Source: Candidatus Puniceispirillum sp.
GTDB lineage: Bacteria > Pseudomonadota > Alphaproteobacteria > Puniceispirillales > Puniceispirillaceae
DNA: 64,000 nt
Assembly: GCA_028382965.1 (NCBI GenBank)
Contig: JAOEUK010000003.1
Location: forward strand, 124,001 to 188,000
Direction: 5' to 3'
This document shows positions 55,718-63,353 of the stretch, in pieces. The notes under the pieces are model-generated. The model saw only the letters and a program-made list of their open reading frames with translations, was not told where the DNA came from and did not search any database. Both the position numbers and the translations under genes were made by a program. Each line of letters opens with the position of its first letter. Position 1 is the stretch's first letter.

Positions 55718-56268
55718 TTAGAGACGATATTTTATGCCAATGCTCATATCAGTGACATTCGACGTGCCATAGGTTACGCGATCATAACCAGTAACAACAG
55801 CAATGGTCTCGGTCAGCTTATATTCTACACCAATTCCATACAGGACATCAGTACTATCATCTTTTGTGTCAGACTCCGACTTCCAAGAGTGGTAGCCAAC
55901 TTTGACGAATGCTCTAAAGTCATCTGTTAGATCAGTACCCGCTTTGGCTGCAATGCCCATGGTTGACAATTTAACTGTATCGGTGATGCCACGAAACGTA
56001 CTCTTGCCGTGGTTTGCGTAAAAGCCTTCGATTGCAAAGGTTTCATTTAAATCCATACCGACAAAGAGCGACATAGTGGTCACGTCGGGATCATGAATGG
56101 CAGCAGCAGCAGCACTAGTAAAACTTAAGTTTTGCTTTGCTTTGCCAACACTAATTCCAACATACATGTCAGAGCCAGTTTTCTCAGATGTATGATTATC
56201 TGCTTGTGCTGTTGCGCACAAAGGGAACAGCGCTGCGGTTGTTATTGCCGTCAGGAGTTTTTTTTCAT
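55718..56268 (-). pseudogene. Outer-membrane beta-barrel protein, frame broken at poly-A
   Basis: The body encodes an OmpA/Opa-like eight-strand barrel with YVGISVGKAKQNLSF, alternating strands and a terminal YRL ending in a hydrophobic residue. The start is ATG at 56268 with AAGAGG six bases upstream, but it is followed by eight A's and then a stop after five codons. One extra A would give MKKKLLTAITTAALFPLCAT, a complete signal peptide cleaved near AQA, in frame with the barrel. No other in-frame start upstream exists. This is a slippage-prone on/off arrangement, a fresh mutation, or a homopolymer sequencing error. Confidence 0.85.
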
Positions 56269-56549
56269 AAGGTGCCTCTTGTAATTTTTAAACTAATTGG
56301 CCAAGCATAGGTAGAGTTTTGCCACTCCCCCCCAAGTATTAAACCGGTTGGTTCTTATGCTAGTCTTAGCAAGAAATCAAGGGGACGTTCCGATAACACT
56401 GTCCTTTTGAAATCTAACAACTTCAAAAAAGCTGACTAATGGAACAGTTATTTGTAGAGTAAAACTAATGGATCAGCTGTCTTTAAGTTAAGTTAGTGGA
56501 AGAAAGGCCAAAGGATAAACCTCTAGCCTTAACATCACAGGAGAATTTC

Positions 56550-56726
56550 ATGGCAAACACCGTGGCAAATAAAGCCAGCCTCTATATCGTCGATCCTGAT
56601 CGTAAGGGGGCGGCTCCGAGTAAACCAAAGGATGCGGCAGACAATGAAAACCAAAAGGCTTATTACACCCGTAAGTACATGGAAATCCACGCTACCCCAA
56701 TGAAAAAGAAGGAGCCAGAGGATTAA
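56550..56726 (+). CDS. Small hypothetical protein (58 residues)
   Basis: ATG at 56550 is preceded by CAGGAG six bases upstream. The product (MANTVANKASLYIVDPDRKG, then a Lys/Asp/Glu/Pro-rich, charged tail) has no membrane helix or Cys pair. I do not recognise it. It follows the third degenerate repeat and converges with another small gene. Confidence 0.6.
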   Translation: MANTVANKASLYIVDPDRKGAAPSKPKDAADNENQKAYYTRKYMEIHATPMKKKEPED

Positions 56727-56758
56727 CCTCTAACCCAACTAAACATGTGAGTAATACC

Positions 56759-56929
56759 CTACTCATCATAAGAATACCCTAGCACCCAAGCCCCCACTTG
56801 CAAAGACAAGTAAAGACACTCCTTTGTTGTCTTTTTATGGCCCCAGTATTCAGAGGAAAGCTTGGGTTTACTAAAGGGGGCTAAATGCTCTTCTTCTTGT
56901 ATTTCTTCTTTGTCTTTTAATTGTATCAT
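56759..56929 (-). CDS. Small hypothetical protein (56 residues)
   Basis: ATG at 56929 has a perfect AAGGAG five bases upstream. The product is acidic at the N-terminus (MIQLKDKEEIQEEEHLAP) and ends YLSLQVGAWVLGYSYDE, with tryptophans and a Cys. I do not recognise it. It converges on the small plus-strand gene, with 32 bases between stops. The strong ribosome-binding site is the main support. Confidence 0.5.
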   Translation of the reverse strand: MIQLKDKEEIQEEEHLAPFSKPKLSSEYWGHKKTTKECLYLSLQVGAWVLGYSYDE

Positions 56930-57471
56930 TTGCTCTCCTTAATTGGTTGCAAAATGGCTATGGGGCATCTCGCCAGCCTCACAAGCCTGAAAATGAAAAA
57001 CCCCCAAAAGCCTGTGCCTCTAGGGGTGCGAGATAAGATAATATTTAAGTGCGTTAATGAAGCAGGGTAAAAACCAAGTTTGCCTCTACTTCTACTACGG
57101 TGCGGTATAACTACTGCATAAGTGGAAAGAGCTGAAAGCCACCTCCTATGCACAGGACATACATAACTTCAGTAATGGGTGTTTGGATGGTCCCTACCTC
57201 GATGGATATTAACGCCAATGCAGAGGTGACTCATTACATAAGCAACCCCTAAGTGAAATTGTTGTCGATCACTTCCCGCTTCCGTTAACGAAGGCTAACT
57301 TTGGTCCCAATAAAAATCTGATAATGCGCGTGTTTTTTGTCACTCTTCTGTCACTCTTGGGGCACTTTTAGAGTGACAAAGAGCCATTTCAGGCCGTAGA
57401 ATCAGTTTTAACAACAACAACCGGCAGAAGCTGTGATCGAGGGAAAGACTGAGGTTTTCACGAGAAAGAAA
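56930..57471. other. Non-coding stretch beside tRNA-Met
   Basis: No gene that I trust. A 75-codon minus-strand frame (56926-57153) looks like chance coding. The region holds an inverted/direct repeat cluster at 57336-57380 and then the 3' flank of the tRNA. It lies between the accessory stretch and the tRNA, where integrases often insert. Confidence 0.5.
57336..57380. repeat. Repeat cluster near tRNA 3' end
   Basis: TGTCACTCTT occurs twice (57338-57347 and 57349-57358), and an 11-bp inverted repeat TTTGTCACTCT / AGAGTGACAAA spans 57336-57380. It sits about 90 bases beyond the 3' end of tRNA-Met. Such short repeated arms resemble recombinase arm sites, but this is inference. Confidence 0.5.
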
Positions 57472-57548
57472 TGGTAGCGGAGGAGGGATTTGAACCCCCG
57501 ACACGCGGATTATGATTCCGCTGCTCTAACCAACTGAGCTACTCCGCC
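57472..57548 (-). tRNA. tRNA-Met (CAU anticodon, probably elongator)
   Basis: A 77-base cloverleaf read on the minus strand. The acceptor stem starts GGCGGAG and pairs with CTCCGCT; the D-arm has AGCTCAGTTGGTTAGAGC; the anticodon loop is ATCATAA with CAT in the middle; the T-arm contains GGTTCAAAT; CCA is encoded. The first acceptor pair is G-C-like, so it is an elongator rather than an initiator. tRNA-Ile with lysidine also carries CAT, but the stem sequences match elongator Met of alphaproteobacteria as I recall. Confidence 0.93.
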
Positions 57549-58019
57549 TAAAACCAAAGTATTATTGACTTGAACGTCAAAATATAGTTTGCACCCAAGA
57601 CTTATTACTGTTTTTGCGACCTAAAGGTCAAGCTGATATCGTGATGATTAACAAATATATTCAATCACAGCCAAAATCTAATTGCACTAACACCTTGGAT
57701 TGAAAGTGCGATTAAGTCCAAGCACTTTAAGTCCTGATTTCCCTTAAAGAATTAATTTATGATGACCAAATAAATGTGCTCAACAGAACTTTATTTTATA
57801 GCTGATTTAAATAGAATTTCTGTTCGCTGTTATTTTCTATCTTGTTAGTGAGCATGTTAGATTTATATCGCTTATCAAATGCTAACATTGACCAAGCTGA
57901 ACCAAATTTTGAATAATTAACAGCACCTTTAATTTATCTCAATGTTGGGATCTGAGAAGCGTTTGAAGAATAACACTTATCAACTTTAGAACTGGCTCAG
58001 AAGAAAGAATTGTGTTCAA
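57549..58019. other. Intergenic stretch without a gene
   Basis: 471 AT-rich bases lie between the tRNA 5' end and the K+ channel stop. The tRNA promoter should be in its first part, but no unambiguous elements stand out and I see no ORF with a ribosome-binding site. Confidence 0.45.
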
Positions 58020-58925
58020 TTATTCTTTTGTTTCCCGCGATAAATAATTTATGATTGCTAGCGCATCATCTTCTGAAATGTTGAGACGTTGTCGTAAGTC
58101 CTCAATTTTTTTACCCTCATCACCACTTATTACCCCATCACTGAGCGCCGATGATATTTCAGCCTCTAACTGATTTCGCCGCATAGCGACTTGATTAGTA
58201 AAACCAGTAGCCACAATACCAGTTAAAAGTGCGACAACACAGACACCCATAAGAGCAGTTAAAGTAGCAATGAATTTCCCTGCGACGGTAAAGGGAACAA
58301 TATCACCGTAACCAACCGTTGTAAGAGTGATAACCGTCCACCACATAGCTTGAGGAATGGAGCCAAAATGCTCTGGTTGAACGTCGTGCTCAACAACATA
58401 AATCAAAGAACTGGAAATTAGTAATGCAAGCACAAGCAGGTACAAGGTTGCAGCAAAAGAGCGGCTTTCATGCCGTACAGCTGAAATCAAATCCTCAAGT
58501 GCCGAGGAATAGTGAGAGAATTTAAGTAAGCGCATCAGACGCAAGATACGTAACCAACGCAGGTCAACACCTCCAAAAATAAGTGGTATTATACTCGGCA
58601 AAATTGCTAATAAATCGATGATCCCAGTAAAACTAAAGATATACTCTATTCTTTTTCTTAGTGCCGGACGATTTTCAACGTCTGGAGCCGCCGCGCGTGA
58701 CCAAATGCGAAGTATATATTCGATAGAAAAAATTAATACTGATAAAACTTCAACAAAAGTAAAAACAACAGAGTACTCCTCATAGAGGAGGCTTACTGTT
58801 TCAAGACAGACCGCTATCAGATTTATAACAATTAAACTAAAAAGAAACAGGTCACAAAAACGGCTAGCACGATCCTCTGCTTCGCCTTTTTCAATGATTT
58901 CAAAGATACGTTTTTGGCTAATCAT
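58020..58925 (-). CDS. Voltage-gated-type potassium channel
   Basis: A 301-residue six-helix channel subunit. S1-S4 occupy residues 20-140, with an arginine-rich S4 (RWLRILRLMRLLK, from about 123). The pore helix and filter are TVITLTTVGYGDIVP, with TVGYGD at 203-208, and S6 follows. The C-terminus (EISSALSDGVISGDEG...) is a short cytoplasmic tail without a RCK domain. The tetramer would conduct K+ across the inner membrane. Confidence 0.92.
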   Translation of the reverse strand: MISQKRIFEIIEKGEAEDRASRFCDLFLFSLIVINLIAVCLETVSLLYEEYSVVFTFVEVLSVLIFSIEYILRIWSRAAAPDVENRPALRKRIEYIFSFTGIIDLLAILPSIIPLIFGGVDLRWLRILRLMRLLKFSHYSSALEDLISAVRHESRSFAATLYLLVLALLISSSLIYVVEHDVQPEHFGSIPQAMWWTVITLTTVGYGDIVPFTVAGKFIATLTALMGVCVVALLTGIVATGFTNQVAMRRNQLEAEISSALSDGVISGDEGKKIEDLRQRLNISEDDALAIINYLSRETKE

Positions 58926-58971
58926 AATACTATTCTATGATTTTTTTTGCGTCATGAAGTCTCACCATTTT

Positions 58972-59346
58972 TTATTTTGCTGTCCGTTTGCACATAAAAT
59001 CTCGCTGGCAATTGAGAAATGCAGACATACTTAAGGTTAATTCATCAAGTCCAGTTCCATGACGCTTATAAATGCACATGCGCTCACCACTTTCTTTATC
59101 AATGTAAGTTCGTAACAACCTACACTCAGTGTTACTAGTTGAGCTATCAACTGCACGTCTCCGACACTCAGCTTTTTCACGTCCCATAATTGTTTGCGGC
59201 CATTTCAACCTTTCATTAGACCAAAGGGTGCAATGAGTTGAAGCTTCCTTTCCTTGGTAAGTTTTTCCACCAGCAAAGGAAAATTGTGAGCCCACAGCAA
59301 AAAAAAACACCACAGTCAATAACGTCATTCGAATACAAAAATACAT
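58972..59346 (-). CDS. Small secreted Cys-containing protein, unknown
   Basis: A 124-residue protein with a signal peptide (LLTVVFFFAVGSQFSFAGG) cleaved near FAGG. The mature part is basic and has seven cysteines (HCTLW, ECRRR, ECRLL, MCIYK, NCQRD, MCKR and so on), suggesting disulfides in the periplasm. I do not recognise the family. It is encoded 46 bases upstream of the channel gene on the same strand. Confidence 0.7.
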   Translation of the reverse strand: MYFCIRMTLLTVVFFFAVGSQFSFAGGKTYQGKEASTHCTLWSNERLKWPQTIMGREKAECRRRAVDSSTSNTECRLLRTYIDKESGERMCIYKRHGTGLDELTLSMSAFLNCQRDFMCKRTAK

Positions 59347-59976
59347 TAGCCCAATCCAATAAAAAATTGTTAAAATACCGGTTATTTCTCAAGAATAGCA
59401 TTATATTAAACGACAGTATTGAAAATTATTAAAGTTCCCATTCTAAATTGCGCCATTGAGTCTCTCGACTAATTCTAATTAGTCACTTGTTCATTTTTAA
59501 TAGCAAACCAATAAATATTAGGGAGAAGTTTTAATTTCTCTTGAAAAAATTTTCATACATAAACAGATTGTCCTTTTGGAATAGCCCGCTTTCTAATCAA
59601 CTAGAAGTTATCAGGGCTCCAAAAGAAAAGGCTGCGTTAAGAAAAATAACCTCAAAACTAGTCGAACTGAGAAATAGTCTTACATGGTCAGGCAATTCAG
59701 CGGCAATGCCTAATTGTTGTAAAGTGATCTGTGAAGCCCCAAAAGCTATGGTTGACAACCCCCAAAAACTTTTGCGACTGCGCTGGCGTAACACTATGTT
59801 CTGAGCACGCTAGTCCAGCCAACCTTTTTACCCACCGCGCCATTGCACGTTTGCTTTGAACATAAGCATAATGAGTAACTTTTGGCTCAAAAAACGAGCC
59901 GAGCTAATTCTAAAAATAATAGATTATCAGCATAATGACACGCAAAATCACGGCAAAAAAAATGAACGCTAGTCAC
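59347..59976. other. Low-coding stretch, perhaps degraded
   Basis: About 630 bases without a gene I trust. A minus-strand frame at 59597-59794 (65 codons, GTG start, two hydrophobic patches) and a plus-strand frame overlapping it both lack ribosome-binding sites. A hydrophobic, transporter-like remnant on the minus strand is possible, since a regulator remnant follows just beyond. Confidence 0.35.
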
Positions 59977-60198
59977 CTATCGTTGACAGGATTCAAATTG
60001 TTCGATCCATCGATCAAAAAGTCTATCATACACTGTAAATATCAGAGTCTCACGATTATCAAAAAAAAGGTGAACTGTTCCCTTCACAAGTTTAGCTGAA
60101 ATCGCAACTTCCTGCATCGTCACCACACCGTAACCTGATTGAGGTAGTAACCGCTCTGCCAAGGTCAGAATAACATCCTCGCGTTCAAATTTTTCAGC
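59977..60198 (-). pseudogene. TetR-family regulator remnant
   Basis: Only the DNA-binding part of a TetR regulator remains. AEKFEREDVILTLAERLL, GYGVVTMQEVAISAKLVKGT and VHLFFDNRETLIFTVYDR match the helix-turn-helix region. The frame opens after an in-frame TAA at 60199-60201 with no suitable start codon, and ends after about 73 codons, whereas the family has around 190. Both ends are missing. Confidence 0.75.
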
Positions 60199-60201
60199 TT
60201 A

Positions 60202-60667
60202 TGATCTAACGCATTGCATGATGCGCATGCGCCTTTATCTCTAAATGACTAAAGGTAAGCCTAAACGAATCAACAAAGGAAAGGAGACATATAACAAAGC
60301 AAAATAACTTTCTTAATATAGAAGTTAAGCACCTAATTATGTTGTGAAAATATTTAATAGCTCAAAAATAAAGTTTGCAAGATCAAATCTTATAAATACC
60401 ACTGCAAAGCTTTATTAAAGTCTGACAAATTTGTGTAACTATATCGACATGATATTCATTTAATTTTTTAATTTAAACGAGGCTGGTATTAAATGTTTAT
60501 AATTTTTAAAAAAGATTATAAATTTAAAAGCCAAAACTAGGGATAAATTCAAAGAACAATCAATAAATTATTTTTGATTTAAAGAATTTGATACTTCTTG
60601 TTAAAGGTTTGAGAAATTTGGTCGTTACTAGGAATGAACATTTTTATAACTACGACGGTTTTGTCAC
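60202..60667. other. Intergenic stretch without a gene
   Basis: 466 very AT-rich bases between the TetR remnant and the lipoprotein gene. It should hold the promoter of the lipoprotein operon. No ORF or clear hairpin is visible. Confidence 0.45.
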
Positions 60668-61165
60668 GTGCACATTATTTTATTAAAATTAGTCACATTG
60701 ATTGCTCTTGGCATGACAACAAGTGGCTGTCAGATGCTGCTTGATAATCGGGAAAACGGCATGGCCTCAGTCGTAGTTGTTCCCACAGCTGAATGGGATA
60801 AGATGCAACAGGACAAACTAAGATTAGAAATCACCCAAAATATGGATGAAAGTTCTAGAGAGGATAAATTAATGCCACTGGCGCCAACACCGATTGTCCC
60901 AGTAGAGGGTTCAAGATTAATCCAGTTCAGTAATCGTACAGACAGCAACCTAGCTGGCTGCAGCGCAATTGGCGCCATCGAAATACGCCACAAAGGTACA
61001 ATGGATGATGCAGTTATTATTCTAAAAAATGAGGCTCATCGGCTCAGCTCCAACATATTGGTTCCTGTCTTGATGGAACAATCTGAGACCAATGCGTACG
61101 CTTCATCAATTCAAATTGAAGCTCGGATGATGAAATGTCCACTAAAACTAGCGCGAGGAAATTAA
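60668..61165 (+). CDS. Lipoprotein, DUF4156-like
   Basis: A 165-residue protein with an N-terminal hydrophobic segment ending LGMTTSGCQ, a near-lipobox with Cys at residue 21. The C-terminal half, with GCSAIGAIEIRHKGTMDDAVIILKNEAHRLSSNIL, resembles DUF4156-type lipoproteins. The start is GTG at 60668. The next gene follows after 3 bases, so the two are co-transcribed. Function unknown. Confidence 0.7.
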   Translation: MHIILLKLVTLIALGMTTSGCQMLLDNRENGMASVVVVPTAEWDKMQQDKLRLEITQNMDESSREDKLMPLAPTPIVPVEGSRLIQFSNRTDSNLAGCSAIGAIEIRHKGTMDDAVIILKNEAHRLSSNILVPVLMEQSETNAYASSIQIEARMMKCPLKLARGN

Positions 61166-61168
61166 AAA

Positions 61169-61477
61169 ATGGGTGAAATCATTCAACTAGACAGGCATCG
61201 CGCAAATATTTCAGAAGTCATCAATAGTCACACGACACTCTCTGACAAAGACACATATAAAATTGAAAAAATTCGAGATTCTATTGAAATCGTTCTTGAA
61301 GACGTGGCAACTGATGAAAAAATGCCCTTAACAGTAGCAATGGCAGCTGGACGTTATGCAGCGATGCGTTTGTTCCAACTGCAGGGCCGCGCTGAAACTA
61401 TGGCCTTTATGGACCAATGCATTATCACTGCAGAACTGTGCGACGATTTAACTCGCCAATTAGATGAAGACGCTTGA
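61169..61477 (+). CDS. Hypothetical protein (102 residues)
   Basis: A soluble, acidic protein (GEIIQLDRHRANISEVIN at the start; RQLDEDA at the end) with probable helices. It has no motif that I recognise. It begins three bases after the lipoprotein stop, and GAGGA within the end of that gene serves as ribosome-binding site, so coupled translation is likely. It converges on the bactofilin genes. Confidence 0.7.
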   Translation: MGEIIQLDRHRANISEVINSHTTLSDKDTYKIEKIRDSIEIVLEDVATDEKMPLTVAMAAGRYAAMRLFQLQGRAETMAFMDQCIITAELCDDLTRQLDEDA

Positions 61478-61581
61478 AACATTGATAACCCAGAGGTTAC
61501 TAAATATAGACATTGTTTGAAACGCAAAATTTCAATAGTAAGATTGACATAGAAAACGGCTTATCTCAAACACAGGCAGTT

Positions 61582-61932
61582 TCAAGTTATTCTGCTGATA
61601 GAGCCAATTATTTCTGCTCCAAGATCAATTGATAAATTGTTTGCCTTAAGGTCACCTTCGACAACACCACTTTCAGTAACTATAAGGTTCTCACAAACCA
61701 AGTTTCCCTTAAAATTTCCACAGATGGAAGCTATTTCAGCCTTTATAGTTCCATCAACGGTTCCCTGTTGTCTTACAACAACATTAACAGCATTGATCTC
61801 ACCTTTAAAATGCCCTTCAATTACAACTGGATGCTCACCGCCATTCAGTGATCCTTCCATTACTAATCCCTCTATAATATAGGTTGCCTCATCCGGCAGA
61901 CTATTCATTTGCTCGTGTGGCTTCATCACCAA
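61582..61932 (-). CDS. Bactofilin 3
   Basis: A 116-residue polymer-forming bactofilin (DUF583). The beta-helix core has IEGLVMEGSLNGGEHPVVIEG, FKGEINAVNVVVRQQGTVDGTI and ESGVVEGDLKANNLSIDLGAEIIGSI, with glycine-rich turns every six to seven residues. Bactofilins form cytoskeletal filaments that localise wall enzymes. It starts two bases after the second bactofilin's stop. Confidence 0.9.
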   Translation of the reverse strand: MVMKPHEQMNSLPDEATYIIEGLVMEGSLNGGEHPVVIEGHFKGEINAVNVVVRQQGTVDGTIKAEIASICGNFKGNLVCENLIVTESGVVEGDLKANNLSIDLGAEIIGSISRIT

Positions 61933-61934
61933 AT

Positions 61935-62408
61935 TTATCCACCTTTTTTCTTATCCAGCAGTTTCTCATTTTGTTGAGAAGTCTTATTTTTAGGATCTTG
62001 ATCTATTTCCACTGTCTTAATCTCACTGTTTGGCAAAGAGTGATCAAAGTCCTCTTTTGTATACTCTTGCTGATCTTTAGACTCGACAACCCAGTTATGA
62101 ACCACATGACAATTCAGTGCCGCACCTCTATCCATCTGTAAAGTTTTATACTGAACACTTCCAGAAATTCTTGCAGTTTTTGTAGCCCAAACACTTCCAG
62201 CTTCCATGGCCCCATCATATTCACCTGAAATCACCGCAAGATTGGCACGAATAGAACCTTCAAAAACTCCACTTGAGCCAATAGTTACTTTGTCAGCTGA
62301 TAAATCAGCAATGACACTGCCGTTAATTTCAATCGCACGGGCGCCGGTAATTGTACCAGAAAACTTCACACCAACCCCTATTATCGCCCTGCTCCCAAGC
62401 TTATCCAT
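61935..62408 (-). CDS. Bactofilin 2, with charged C-terminal tail
   Basis: A 157-residue bactofilin. The core (VKFSGTITGARAIEINGSV, VTIGSSGVFEGSIRA and so on) is followed by a Lys/Glu/Asp-rich tail after about residue 110 (KDQQEYTKEDFDHSLPNSEIK onwards). The tail could be a binding site for a partner. It overlaps the first bactofilin by 8 bases. Confidence 0.9.
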   Translation of the reverse strand: MDKLGSRAIIGVGVKFSGTITGARAIEINGSVIADLSADKVTIGSSGVFEGSIRANLAVISGEYDGAMEAGSVWATKTARISGSVQYKTLQMDRGAALNCHVVHNWVVESKDQQEYTKEDFDHSLPNSEIKTVEIDQDPKNKTSQQNEKLLDKKKGG

Positions 62409-62760
62409 TCACATTCAATTCCTTAATAAATTTCGCCTCAACATTTGCACCTTCATCAATAACAACGGATCTACATCGCACCTCTCCTTTTAAGCAGCCA
62501 CTTGCTGATAGGTGCAGTTGTTCCGCAACAATGTTACCGATGACTGTACCATCAATTTTTAGGTTATCCGCTTTTATGTCACCGTTAATTACTCCAGTTG
62601 ATGCAATGTGCATCGACACGGCATCGATATTACCATCAAGCTGGCCTGACATTATGACTGGTTTAGACGCAGAAATGGAACCAGTGATTCGCAGGTCTTC
62701 ACTAATTCTAGAGCGCTCGATTTTTGTTGATGGCTCAGGAGTATTAATACCAAACATCAT
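62401..62760 (-). CDS. Bactofilin 1
   Basis: A 119-residue bactofilin, first of three in the reading direction. Core motifs are ISEDLRITGSISASKPVIMSG, GNIDAVSMHIASTGVINGDI and SGCLKGEVRCRSVVIDEGAN. Three bactofilin genes in a row, divergent from a probable M23 peptidase operon, fit the known coupling of bactofilins to cell-wall hydrolases. Confidence 0.9.
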   Translation of the reverse strand: MMFGINTPEPSTKIERSRISEDLRITGSISASKPVIMSGQLDGNIDAVSMHIASTGVINGDIKADNLKIDGTVIGNIVAEQLHLSASGCLKGEVRCRSVVIDEGANVEAKFIKELNVNG

Positions 62761-62956
62761 ATATTCTTGATTCTACTATCATTTTATTGTTGCTCCATAA
62801 GCATCTGGCCTTGTAAATGAAATCCCTTTAAATTTAGTATTGCATATTATGGTGATTTTCGCAAAATACATGGCACGTCATTTGCTTATATCATCCATTG
62901 AGCTTAAGTTTAATTAATGTCTTTTTTGAGCATCTCAGCAAAACCTAGAGTAAATA

Positions 62957-63346
62957 ATGGCTAATGAAGTCGTCGATATTCGCAAACGGATAGAGGAAAT
63001 GAGGAACGAAGTTTCGGCAGCCATTGTCTCGAACCGTGACCTTTCAGAAGCTTCGCGCTCTATCGGCGATAAAGCTGATATTGCAATTACGCACAGTGAC
63101 GTGGGCACTGATAACAAAACAGATAGAGAAGCTCAACAGAGTAAGTCTTCATTGGAAGACACCTCCTCGACCGTTTCTGATGAAACAGTTAAAGCATATA
63201 AAAGTCTTGAAATGGCCTCTAAGATGCCTACCTTCAATTTGAATGTACGAAATCAAGTCTCAAACCGATTTTTATTTTTTATGATTGGCATTCAAGTAGT
63301 AACAAACCTTCTTCTCATTTTGGTAATTTGGACTAGATTAGGATAA
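62957..63346 (+). CDS. Tail-anchored membrane protein, unknown
   Basis: A 129-residue protein with a helical, charged N-terminal part (VVDIRKRIEEMRNEVSAAI), a Ser/Thr-rich middle and one C-terminal membrane helix (RFLFFMIGIQVVTNLLLIL). It would be anchored with its N-terminus in the cytoplasm. It sits 7 bases before the next gene and opposite the bactofilins, so it may link filaments and membrane (inference). Confidence 0.65.
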   Translation: MANEVVDIRKRIEEMRNEVSAAIVSNRDLSEASRSIGDKADIAITHSDVGTDNKTDREAQQSKSSLEDTSSTVSDETVKAYKSLEMASKMPTFNLNVRNQVSNRFLFFMIGIQVVTNLLLILVIWTRLG

Positions 63347-63353
63347 GTAGGAA

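Noticed and set aside
56926-57153. 75-codon minus-strand frame ending in an ATGA overlap with the small gene at 56759-56929
   Set aside because: No ribosome-binding site at its start, composition unlike the neighbours and no recognisable motif; the overlap may be chance because the next gene's Shine-Dalgarno lies inside it.
57472-57548. Second copy of the tRNA 3' end as an attachment duplicate
   Set aside because: I looked for the T-arm and acceptor sequence elsewhere in the window and did not find it.
59541-59804. Overlapping plus- and minus-strand frames
   Set aside because: Neither has a ribosome-binding site; they lie on each other in a region of decay. The minus-strand one may be a hydrophobic remnant, but I cannot support a call.
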